Positions 38,738 to 50,700 of a DNA stretch of 64,000 bases are shown here, piece after piece; positions within the stretch are counted from its first letter, which is position 1; each line of letters starts with the position of its first letter. The notes under the pieces were generated by a model. The model searched no databases and was not told where the DNA came from. It saw only the letters and a program-made list of their open reading frames with translations. The position numbers were made by a program, and so were the translations under genes. This stretch comes from Zhengitettix transpicula (lineage: Eukaryota > Arthropoda > Insecta > Orthoptera > Tetrigidae): the NCBI GenBank assembly GCA_037074705.1, contig CM073591.1:136903032-136967031 (forward strand), given 5' to 3'.

Positions 38738-40003
38738 CCAGGTGTATAAACTTGAATCTGTTTTTTTTGTCAGAAAAATGTTTTTTTCATAGAAGGTCAA
38801 AAAATAATTATTCAAAGTACCGGGACTCCCTAGCTACACATTTTCTCCATTTCTCGGGTATTTGTGGATACTATGAAAAAGAAATCCTTTTCTTTCGAGG
38901 CAAATCACTCATCAAGCCATTTTTGGACGTATTCGTAAGAATCGAAGTGCTGCGCAGCGAGCGCGTAGCCCGTCGACGAAAACAGGTGGTAGTTGGAAGG
39001 GGCCAGATCACGTGAATAAGTAGCCACCAAGTAGTTTCGGACTGTTGTTGACGTGTACGATGATGCGATATCCTGGAGGAAAATCAGCCTGTCATATCTT
39101 TGTTGGTCATCCGGCCTTTTTTAACTCAGAGCAGGGTGCAATTTCATCAGTTGCTGGTGGTAGAGGTAGGCATTGACAGTTCCTCCAGGTTTCAACAGTT
39201 CATAGTAGACAATACCCTGCTGATTCCACCAAACGCACAGCATCGCCTTCCGTCCGAAGCGATTTGGTCTTGCGGACGATGTTGACGGTTGGCCGGGGAC
39301 AACCCACAATTTCTTGCGTTTAGGATTCTCAAAATAAATTCACTTTTCATCGCCAGTCAAAATCCGATACAGGAACGAATTTGTTTTTTGTCTGACGAGC
39401 AAGACTTTGCGTGTTACATGAGCCACCCATTTCCCGATCCTTTGAACCTTTCCCATGGTACGTAGGCGCATGGGAATGGCTGGCTTTGTAACACCCAATT
39501 GCTCGGGAAGCATTTTTTTTTGCGATTGGGTATCGTCCTCGTCCAAAATATTCTGCAATTGACGGTCCTGAACCTTCCTGGGCCGATTTTCACGCTTCTT
39601 GTAGCTCAGGTAAAAATTGCCGTCTTTGAACTGACGAAACCAATCTCTGCACGTTGTTTCCGATAAAGCACTGTGGCTTCCACAAGCATTTGTTGCGATT
39701 CGTCAGCCGATTCCTTCAAATTGAAGCAAAAAACTAGACATGATTACCAAAGGAAAAAAAAAAGTATGTTATCGTATTAAATTGCTTATGATGTGTACTG
39801 ACTATTGCTGACCAATGACTAACTAATAAAAAATAATGTCGTGTCCATAGTAGCTTAATATAATCCAACAACGCCAACTATGAGCAAACAGCGGATTTCA
39901 CCCACTTACTCATTAATTATATGATTTTTATATAATCAGTTTTAATAAGAGGTTTTGATATATTTCTTAAACTTCATCCATTTTTTAAATTTATTTTACC
40001 TGG
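38738..40003 (-). mobile_element. Complete but dead mariner element
   Basis: About 1266 bp, the usual mariner length. The left terminus CCAGGTGTATAAACTTGAA follows a TA at 38736-38737. The right terminus is eroded but ends CCTGG before TA (40004-40005). Contains a transposase remnant on the minus strand. Confidence 0.8.
38829..39741 (-). pseudogene. Mariner transposase pseudogene
   Basis: Reads from an ATG at 39741. Recognisable mariner blocks: LDEDDTQSQ and LGVTKPAI (DNA-binding half), LTGDEK with the first catalytic Asp, VVPGQPSTSSARPNRFGRK, WWNQQGIVYYELLKPG, and FLQDIASSY where the family has QDNARPH. Broken by frameshifts near the start, an internal deletion before VRQKTN, a stop directly after TGDEK (the family has Trp), and APSNYHLF where the third catalytic Asp has become Asn. 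It cannot be active. Confidence 0.85.
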
Positions 40004-40005
40004 TA

Positions 40006-41412
40006 AAATCATTAAACTACCAATGTTTCAAATATATTATTTCCTGATAATGTATGTATTATACTTCAGAATAGTTTTAATGGCACGAACTGATATTTAA
40101 AATTGGTATTGCGCCTACTTCTGAAACTTGAGAGAACAATCTGGGATAATAAGTCACTTTCCCACGGAACAACGTAAGCCATTCACGAAAACTTACGTCA
40201 GGTGGAGTAACATCACCCGGGAAGAGAATTCGGTCCTCTCATAGTACTTTCACATATATTTTGTATCCACAACTCCTTCAATTTATATCACAAATGTTTG
40301 GCACCTCCATTATTAGATGTAATATGAAATCGTACATCAGTTCTCTCACACAGAGAAACTTGGTCTTATAAAACATACCGTTTTTTTACATTTTTTGCAC
40401 ACACAAACGCGAGGGAGTCTGCATTCTACGAATATACTGTATATAACATATTGAAATAAGAAATAATGAGAACGAATGGTTCTCATCTTTCCTTAACTAG
40501 CATTTATCAAAATGTTGTATATACGAAGACATATATAATTGCACTTCAAAAAATATGGTAAGACGCTTACAGACGCATTTCGATGCTTTGCTAACCACAT
40601 TGAAAATATTAAAAATAAGTAAATGTCCATTAGTCAGACAAAAATGATAAAGTATATTGCAAAAATATATATTAAAAACCCAAATTTTCGTTCTCATCAG
40701 GCATGACAATATTTATAGTTTTTAATTTAATCCAATGAAAGGTCTGTTGTAACCGAAATGAAACTTGTTTATTTTTCTTTATTTATAATATTATAATAAT
40801 AAAGTGAGATATTTTTTATCATTACATTGAAAATAATTTCACCTACTTAGTTGGCTCTTGTCCTTAAAAAACCTACGTGACGTAGCATTGTGTTACAGCT
40901 GACAGTCTATCATACACTCGTCTGTCAGTGTTGATATTACTCGGAGGTTGATTGATGTCCTGTTGACTACGATATTTGGGAAAATGAATGAGGGTAGGCT
41001 AGACGCTTTACAAAAAGTTGGGAGAAGTCGGAATAAAAAATGATATTTTAATAAAAATCGCCTCGCTCGTTATAAATAAAATTTTAAAATAGAGCAATAG
41101 GGTAATTATATGCTTAACAAAAATATAAAGTTAATATATTATGAGTGGAAAATATTGGAAGATTACATAAGTCGTGCCCGATAGGTTATATTTTAAGGAA
41201 CATAACATTTTATGAACATAACATGTATTTTATAAAGATAACATATTCATACTGTATATAACAAATAAAATGAAATAATTTCCATAATTTTTTATTTTCC
41301 AAACTAAACGAAGTTTTTAATGAAAATCTGTAACGAAGAGAGGCTATTATATATTCTATGTTGTGGATAGTATATTCTTCAGCTTAAATTATTTTCGTGT
41401 TATATTTAACAC
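40006..41412. other. Intergenic, nothing recognised
   Basis: AT-rich sequence between the mariner and a hAT-type copy. Confidence 0.5.
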
Positions 41413-42281
41413 CAGTGACGGATGGTGCATATGTGCTCATGTCCTACAGCACACAAATTAATTTAGTAAGAATTAATTTTTCTTAATTTTAAGATTATTC
41501 ATAAAATTGTATTTTAACAGTGCGACTCTTTTGTTTCGATATCAAAGAGTTTAATTTGTCTGCCAAGCGGCACATGCGCTCCTGCTAATGCAGCCACTGG
41601 CTATGTCTGTGCTATCGCCGCGATAGAACTCAATTTCTACCTGGAATGAAAAATGTGAAGTGTACATTTCCGCCACCACCCCCCTCCCCTCCCTTCCCAG
41701 AAACTGCATCGTTTTTGTGCTCAAATCGGACATCACATGACCTCCAAACGGAGCCATGCCCTGTAATTAAACTGTAATGTAACAGACCGCATAGGCAACG
41801 AAATCAAAATAAATTTGTTTCATCAATTTTCAATATTACTTTAAAGCAGTTTATATTTTCAAAACAAATATTCGTACGTTTTGGGTAATATTTAAAAAAA
41901 TCATAATCAAAGGTTATTTTAAAGAAAACATTTTAAAGACATCATTGTGCGAAAATATACGCACGACCCTGCATACACATTGTCATAATGCGTGGCGAAA
42001 ATTAGCTTCATTTAAAATATATACGAAGGGAAAATACTTTCGTGTTAGAAAGGCGTGACAATTTGATGCTGAATTATTCCGGTTTTAAAAATGACACACT
42101 ATTAGAAATTATGTAGACAGAATTATAAATGTAGCATATTATGTGCCTGTGGTCAGAGCATTGGTAACACTATCAGTAATGTAGTATTATTATTTTACAT
42201 TGTTACCTTCGTAAAAATGGTTGCTTGGGGGGGGGGGGGGGGATGTAGCTCATAACTTAAAAAACTCAGGAGCCGCCACAG
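41413..42281 (+). mobile_element. Non-autonomous hAT-type element, diverged full-length copy
   Basis: About 870 bp, collinear with the inverse of the intron 2 copy: start CAGTGACGGATGG, end GAGCCGCCACAG. The terminal repeats are decayed and no target duplication can be seen. Contains a run of about 13 G near 42229-42242. Confidence 0.7.
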
Positions 42282-42539
42282 ATCACAGCACTTTTAAATG
42301 TCTCATATTTTTTTATTGTAATCTATGAAAATAAAATCATAATTTTGTCGGTGTATTAGTTAGAATCAAGTAATTACAGTTTATTTTTACATTAAATGCA
42401 TTGGGAGATCCCAAACCGATCAAATTCCTATCTGTTTGTCCGTCAGGCTTTTCACGAGAACTGTCGGGCCGATTTTGATTTAACTTTTTTCGTTGTTATG
42501 GAGAACCATCAGAAGTTTATTAGAAAGTAAAGACCAGAA

Positions 42540-42640
42540 ATAGTTACGTAATAAAAAAATTCTCGGATTGACAACCCGGTCAATTCTTTACCACAACACA
42601 ACGTTTCGACGAAATTCATCTCCGGCGTTGTCAAATGGCT
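42540..42640 (-). repeat. Retroelement tail upstream of the cadherin start
   Basis: The minus strand has GAGATGAATTTCGTCGAAACG, then TTGTGTTGTGG and CAATCCGAGAATTTTTTTA, the same order of blocks as the other tails of this family. Confidence 0.45.
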
Positions 42641-42954
42641 GGTGTGACGCGAATTTATGCTGTAGTCTTCTGTAAGAGCCGTCCAGCAGGGAGCCGAGGG
42701 TGGTAGCTAATTTAGACCTCTTCGTGTTGTGATTGGTTAAAATGTTCATCGATTCTATTTGTGTCTTGATGTCGGAAGGATCCGATGGAATGGCCGGTAA
42801 TGATCAGATCCCATGCCGTGCTTGTTTCCTGTCATCAGTGTATGTTCAGCCATCGCAGATTTATCTGGCTGTTTCAGACGAATATGTCTTTGGTGTTCAA
42901 CACAGAGCAGTGTTGAATGGTTAACCGGTTCGCACCATTTGTCCGATATACTCT

Positions 42955-43035
42955 CGACTGGACCAGTAATCCAGTAATTGATCCAAGGCTCAACGCTTAG
43001 TATGCGGTCATTCTAACCACTAAGCTATGACATCG
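42955..43035 (-). repeat. tRNA-like SINE head upstream of the cadherin
   Basis: The minus strand reads GTCATAGCTTAGTGGTTAGA, a good polymerase III A box, then a weak B box (GGATCAATTAC). Not a full tRNA: no cloverleaf closes. Confidence 0.5.
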
Positions 43036-43169
43036 ACTTAGGTCCCATACAATGGGTTTTCTCGTTATTCTCCATTGTATATACCTCAACACATGCTAAC
43101 CTACCACTTTCTGATATGAGTAATATTTGGTGCTTGTTCACAAGTATCTACATGCATACTTGTATAGTT

Positions 43170-43224
43170 TTCTTCTATTCTTATTATGTATTTCATGTTA
43201 TTGTGAAATCAAATGTGTTTCAGC
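43170..43224 (+). other. Probable 3' splice acceptor just before the cadherin start codon
   Basis: A pyrimidine-rich stretch (43170-43191) is followed by GTTTCAG ending at 43223, one base before the favoured ATG at 43225. This suggests that the start codon lies one base into an exon and that one or more non-coding first exons and the promoter lie further upstream. No promoter can be named from the sequence. Confidence 0.5.
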
Positions 43225-43519
43225 ATGGGCCGTCTTCTCCTGCTGTTACTACAGCTTGCTTGTTGTGCTAGCGGTCAACTGAACCGCCCTCCACAATTTG
43301 TGTCTGGTGGAGATATGGCAAGGTTTTCTTTGCCAGAAAATGCTCCTCTAGGAGCTCCAGTATACCAGCTAAGGGGCACAGATCCTGAAGCATCCTCGGT
43401 CCACTACAGTATAAGTGGAACCTTCTTCACAGTGGACAGAGGATCGGGTGTGGTAACACTTGCTAAGCCACTGGACAGAGAAATAACTGATTTGATAGAA
43501 GTCATTATCAGTATCACAG
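43225..43519 (+). CDS. Cadherin exon 1: signal peptide and most of EC1
   Basis: Encodes residues 1-98. The Leu-rich signal peptide is followed by NRPPQF, the usual start of EC1. I start at the ATG at 43225 because a TTTCAG acceptor ends at 43223, so the in-frame ATG at 43213 probably lies in an intron. If that acceptor is not used, translation could start at 43213 and add four residues. The exon ends in phase 1 at ACAG|GTATTG. EC1 carries PEN, DPE and LDRE calcium motifs. Confidence 0.85.
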
Positions 43520-46500
43520 GTATTGACAATCTTCAACTTTCCTTTATTGCAACTAGATATGCAACAAGTAAATGGTAAATCAAGACATGAGTATGAAATG
43601 TGAGTCATATGTAGTGGAATAAAGTTGAACTTTAAGTAAACAAGGTGGACTGACAAGGAGAAACCAGTATAAACAACTTTAAGTAAGTGTGGAGACATAA
43701 ATAGGGTGAACATAAATGTTGAAAGTGTGTTCATGTAATTCAATGGGGAAAAACAGTTGATTTCAAAATATTAATTGTCTTTTGCTATATATGAGTGTTG
43801 CTTAGAAGAAATGAATCAGTCAGTTTTTAAATAAGACATATGAGTGCATTTCTATATTATTTAAAATTGTTTTTCTTGGTAAATCATTTTAATCTCAGAG
43901 CAAATGTTCAGAGTTTGACACAAATTTTAATTTCAATATTGTCTGATGAATAAAATAACCACTTTGCACAAATTTTTAAAATGAGAAATAAATGGATAAA
44001 TAGTTCTTGGATAAATAGTCAGGTGATGTAGTTTCTTCACCTGAAGATGGCGGTGTCAGCCATAGAAACATTGTGGACAACAAGCTACATTTCCCAATTG
44101 GAAACCCAAGAACTCTTCATCCAGCATGTACATCAGGAAAACATACATTCTCTGAGAAATAATTGTCAATTGCTAGAAATAAAATCTTTACTTTCACCAA
44201 AAAAACTGGATGTTATTATCATTGAATGGTATGAAATGCTCCTTTATTTTGTAGTTCACTAACATAGACTCTCATTTCCTAATTCGGTTCTTTAAAGGAT
44301 TTCTCTAGAACACCTTTGAATCACAGCTTTACACCTCAGTCTATCTTCTAAGCCTGTGAATTGCCATGTTGTGTGCTTTAATGTGAGAGTTGAGAAACAT
44401 TTTATTCTATTGCAATCTGTAGTTTCCATACTTATCAAGATATAACAACCATTATTGATATAATGTTGAATTGAATTTCAATAGCTAGTTCTCCAATAAA
44501 AAGAAAAAAACAAGAAGTTTGCTTACATTTTTGTATTACTTGTTTATAAAATTATCATTTGCATTAGGTTATAAAGTATTGGCCTAACTACATTTTAAGT
44601 TAAGATCATTACAGTTGATCATTATGTTGATATAATGAATATTAATAACATTATTAATATCAAAACCTAAGGTTGTGAATTATGAACTGTAATGGTTTTC
44701 CTCCATATACAATTTTATTGATTTGAAAGTTACTTTTAGTTCTTAAAGTGTTTCATGATATTTGAGGCTTCATCCCATTCATCTATTATTAGCACCATTA
44801 AATTAAAAATAATTTCAATAAACATATAATAATCATTACTTTTGATAATAGCATTTGTAATTTAGTTTGAATTAATATAAAATAAATCTATGGTACAATC
44901 TAGTTTAATATGTTAATTACATTCCAGCAATGAGTGTGTATTTTATTCAACAGATATGAAGCATGAAATTATACCTTTCATTAATGAGTACAATGTTAAA
45001 TGTATTTATTTACAGATGAAGGTGTTGCAGGATCTGAACCAAACACAGTGTCTTTAAGAAGAGAAATACCAGTGTTGGATGTGAATGATAATGTCCCAGT
45101 GTTTCGTGGTCGCCCTTACAGTTTTGCTATTCCTGAAACTACACCAATTGGCGCAGTTCTTTTCAAAAATGTGACTATCAGTGATGCTGATCTTGGAAAC
45201 AATGCTGAACTGGAACTTTCTTGTATTGGTGATGGGCAAGAGACATGCAACACTTTTGAAATAATCACACAGAAGGTATTTTCCTAATAGGGTTAAGTGT
45301 CAAAATAATGAATAGGAAAATTTTCTTGATTAAAGCTTCAATTATTCATTTTTATAATATATATTTAATATAATATTAATATAAATTAGCAATTAAATAT
45401 CAAGCATTATTTTACTGTACAATGCCAGTTTGATATCAATGGCCAAGACTCAGTGGTGGCTCATGAGTTTTTGAACTTACGTGCTGCATCTATCCAAGTA
45501 ACTATTTTTATGAGAATAACTATATAAGATAATAATACTACATTAGTGATATTATCACCAAGACTCTGACTCCACATTAACATGCTACTTTTCTAATTCT
45601 GTCTACATAATTTCCAATAGACATAATTTGGTAGTTCTTAACCCGAAAGTATTTTTCTCAGTACATATTTTAAATAAAGTTAATTATCAGAACAAGCCAT
45701 TGAGTAGTGTTGTATGCAGTATTGTGCAGTAGATTTTCACACTATGATACTTCTTAAATGTTGTTTTCATTAAAATAATCTTTGATTGTGATTTTTTTTG
45801 ATATTACCAAAAATGTATGAATATTATTTTTGTTATAAACTATTTTAAAATATGATTTATAATTATTGAATAGTTCAAATTTATTTCAATGTTGTTGCTT
45901 ATGTTGCCTGATGTGGATACCTCTCTGTTGCATTGCATGGCAAGACTCTGTTTGGAGTGCTCTCAGATTTGTAGGACAAAAATGAGGCAGTTTGTTGAGC
46001 TTTTTGGCTTGCACAGGGGGGTGAAAAGGTATACTGCCAATACAGCAGCAGAGCTTGTGCTCAAAAGCTAAGAGCACTTGCATGGCCAACTGACTGCTTA
46101 GCTGTAGCGTGTGTGGTGCAAAGTTGGCAATTTAAAGTCTTCAATATTGTCCAGAAATGTCTAAATGCAATTAATATGAAGGTTCTTAAAGTTAAGAAAA
46201 AATAATACTTATTATATTAATTTATGTGCTGTAACACATAAGCACATGTGCAGCAGCCACCACTGCCAAGACTTATGTCATTTTCATGAGTTGAATTGAA
46301 TGTGTCTAGTCTTAGTTTTTAACAAATCATAAGTATATGCTTATATGTTTCTTAATTAATTTTTCCAATATAATTGATAAATTAGTCCATTTCTGTTTAT
46401 AAACCTTACTCTTATATGACGTTCATACCACAGCTTTCTATTCAAAGTTCGGTGATTATTTCAGGAAGTCTATGTGAGTGTTATTTTCTTAGTAAGTCAT

Positions 46501-47683
46501 TATCTGTATAATTTATTTCCAAAGCTAAGAAAATATTTTATTCTTAATTTTATTTTACAATTTCTTATTTAAATATAGAGAAACAAGAAAAGAGGAAATA
46601 TTTTTTTTTTGGTACATAATTTTTCTATTGTAATTATATTAATTTTCCCAAGAAAAATAGTAAATCTTATTTATATGAATTATAATTAACTTTAACTATT
46701 TTATATATTTTTTGCTTAATTAATATTTAAGTAATATATTGCTTAAATATTTCCAACATGTATAAGTATTGAATAATAATACCCTTTCTCATGAATTCAT
46801 ATCTAATGTTTTGATCAGGTCTCAGAAGGTGAGTACTTAGGGGTAATTACTCTGAAACGATCACTGGATTATGAGCGGCAATCTGCTTATAGCTTGGTGG
46901 TACAAGCTGTAGATCATGCAACAGACCCAAAATCCAGATTAAGTGCTACAGCCAACATTGCAATTGATGTATTGGATGTCCAAGATCAGCCACCAATCTT
47001 TCTTGGGGCTCCTTATTCTGCCACTGTTCCTGAAGGATCATCTCCAGTATGTACCTAGTATTAATAATTAATAAAAAGTAACTATAGGAAAATAAGTTAT
47101 GTATATATGTTGAAATGGTATAGAGTAAGCCTGATGGTAAATACTTGTAAGAATAAATAAAAGTAAATTGAAAAAGTTATCTTTTTATTGTAATTTTAAG
47201 GAAAATAAATCTGTTAATAAAGTCAAATAAATGCTTAATAAATTACAATAGCATATTTAATTTGAATTCCGGGTAATTTATTCTGTTAAAACAAAGTTTG
47301 GTACATATTGATTAAACTTTTCTATTTTATGACATCAATTGATAGATTGTTTTCCCATATAAGTTTTTAATATTAAAGTTACATTATTTATTTTAGATTC
47401 TTAGCCGTGCAAATAAGTTTGTATTAATATATAATTAGCAATAATTTATTGGTTAAATATAATTAAAAAATAATTTTCTAAAGCCTTTTCAACACGTACA
47501 AGGATAGTATATATAAAATAAGGCACTTTCATCTGTGAATCATACTTAATGCAAGTATTAAAACAAGAAATTAATGACTCATATAACAGAAATTAGTTTT
47601 GAACTAAATAATTAAAAAGTGAGTTGATGTTTTGATCAATTGTTGTGATCTTTGTCAATACTATTGCCAGACTTCCCTACTCT

Positions 47684-47739
<56 letters not shown>

Positions 47740-50700
47740 GCAATATTGGTATGGACATGAAAGAGAGATAGGTTGTGGCTTACCTGAAAGTGAAATGTGG
47801 TGTCGCCATAAGAAACTGAAGGTTGTTCTTCAAATTTTTGGAGGCTCTCAGCCTCTTTCTTCAGGAAGGAGTCAGTTCTTTATTGCGACACCACACTTCA
47901 CTTTCAGGTAAGCCATAACCTATCTCTCTTTCCTATCCATACCAATATTGCAATTAATTTTGACAATGTCATATCCATACTAATATCATATGTATGCATG
48001 TATTTAACATGTTAACTCTTAGTGATTTCACAGTACCCTGAAACATAACCATAGTAAGACCAGTTAAACATCTGGAGAGTGATGTGAATGTTGCACATCA
48101 TATGAAAATTAAAGTATTAGATTAACATACATATGGAAAAAATGTATACTTCATGCACCAATTTAATAAGTATAGTATGCACTTTGGTACTATGTCAAGT
48201 AATATGAATTTTTGGGCTATATAGCTTTATTAATTGATGCAGTGGAAAATTTCATAAGTGAAATGAATGCATCAAAAAAGTGATAATATAAATACCACAC
48301 TACATTTCTGGGATCCTTGTCCCTTTCCTCAGGTGTGAAGAAGAGCTGAGAGCAACACAACTGCTTGTCAGTTGACAAAACTCAAAAGTGACGAAAATGC
48401 AACATATTGTAATTCCTGCTACATAGGGCAAACAAAATGCTCTCTTAATACACATATCAAGGAACATATATCTAATATCAAACTTCCCATTGATAAACAA
48501 TCTGTAGTATTCAAACATATAATCATTTCTAAAACTATATTTGATTGGCAAAATGCTAAGATTTTTGACATTGTAAGATTGTTGTTGCATTTGAGTTTTG
48601 TCAACTGACAAGTGCAGTTGTGTCATTCTTGACTCTTCTTCACACCTGAGGAAAGGGACAAGAATCTCAGAAACATAGTGTGGTATTTATATTATCACTT
48701 TTTTGTCTGAATTGGCTAACTTTCTTATTCAAAATTTTCCTTTTAAATGAATGCATTTAATACTACAATTTTTCTATAAGAAGCTAATATTGTAACTATT
48801 CTATTATATATATCAACTGTACCATTCATAAAATGCATTGTTCTATAGCTATAGGTCCCAACTCAGTATGCTATATTATGATTTTATTATTTTAGGGAAC
48901 TTCAGTTTTGAAGGTCCGTGCCCAAGATGGTGATAGTGGTGCTCCAAGACCAGTACTACTTGAGTTGGAGGGTGATAATCTGGGATATTTTGAACTATTG
49001 TCACATGGAAATGGGGAGGCAGACCTCATAACATCAGAAATAAAACTTGACCGGGAAAATCCTGAAATATTAGAAGGGGGTGGAATTTATACTTTCTTAA
49101 TAAAGGTGAGTATAGAATTGTAAATGGAATAAGTATTCTTTGCAAATCACTATTTGTTATGGGAAATATTCACACCACTGTAAAAGTTCTCAGATGATTG
49201 AAAATCCAGCGATTTTGCATAAATATTCATATACCTACCAGAACATAGATCTAGAAAACTATTGGCAAGAACCTTCAATGAAGAAAAATTTAGCGTAGAG
49301 AAAAAACAGTCACAATGTGGAGTGGAGATGTGAGAAGGAGAGACAGGAAAGTGTTGCTGAAGAATGGGATTGTTAATATTCTGGTGAAGTGAGAGATTGA
49401 TAAGTCATCTCCAGTCTTGAGTTTTATACACCTTCACAGGTAGGAGCAGGTATAGCGGGGTAGGCTTTACGCTTCAAGGACAATTCAATAACAGCACCCT
49501 GGATGAACGACATCTGCCCTCTTGTGTGTTAATTAATATATTGAAACTTAAATACCCTGTGTTGGTGAAGACATGGGGGAGATCTCTACCTCCATCTCAA
49601 AATTCCCTCCACTGCCACATCGAGTCCAACTCAACTTGTTAGCTGAGTTGTGAGTTGGGTTCAGCTATGGCCTAGCCCAGGTTCCCATGATCTCATAGGA
49701 TTTTAGCTCACCCCCAACTCCAAGTCTTTCCTTAAGGATGGCCCTGCTTAACTGCATGTAGAGCTCTGTTTTGCAAGGGTCACATGAGGATTGAGTTGCA
49801 CTTGCCTCTTTGAAGAATTGCATCTCCAAGGCCTTGAAACTTGCATGATCTACCCACTTGTCCATTGATAACTTTTGGGATGGGAGAAGTATCATAGTTA
49901 GTGACTATTTCCTTAATCCAGATAGCACACGACCCCAGCAGAGAAAAGTGACCAAATGGTTTCATCATTGGATATTAGAGATAAATCTCTGGCACCTTAT
50001 CTAGATGAGTGTTGGTTAGATTATTACAAACTAGTTGGAAGATAGCCAATAGCCTTGGCTTTCCCTCTGTTACTAGTAGTTACAAGAACTCCAACCCATA
50101 ATCATATGCACCTCCATCAGAACTTTAGAGATACTAGGGTACACACTCATAACATTGAGAGCCACATCCCAGTCCTTCTTTCATGCATTTTTGCTTTCTA
50201 AGTTCAGTGTTTGTACCTCACAAGATCTTTTGTTTGTATTTGGGAATCTTTCTTACTATTATTTTTTAATTAGACGTAAATTTTTCATTTTCATATTATG
50301 TTTAAATTGTCAAAGAAATTTAGAAAATATATAATTTTTGTTATTAAGTTTTAATAAATAATATTGAATCTTTTCATTTAAATGTTATAATAAAACTTAA
50401 CACAATCCCATTAAAATAGTGTTCAATACTTGATTTTAATTTAATTTTCAAATTTTAAATTAGTGATATTGTAATAAAACATTTGAAATACCGGATAAAG
50501 TTTTATCAGGATTCCAACAGGGTAGCGTCGTTTAATTGCCACAACATTTTGATGGCTAGCACCACCATCTTCTTCAGGTGGAATCCCGAGAAAACTTTAT
50601 CCAGCAGTTACACCAGGAAAACCTATGTTCCTTACTTGAAGTACCATTTAGCATGTTGTTTTTCTTCCAGGCTACTGAGCTAATAAATGGTGAACTACCT

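Noticed and set aside
43213..43224. Upstream in-frame ATG adding MCFS to the cadherin
   Set aside because: It lies before a good splice acceptor (TTTCAG ending 43223) and is probably intronic. Kept as an alternative only.
49200..50230. Hidden alternative exon or gene in cadherin intron 4
   Set aside because: Only short frames with stops on both strands and no family motif. More likely an unclassified repeat.
50578..50670. Extension of cadherin exon 5 to an upstream ATG
   Set aside because: The upstream part is a retroelement tail, while TTTCTTCCAG at 50670 is a strong acceptor and gives the correct EC3 join.
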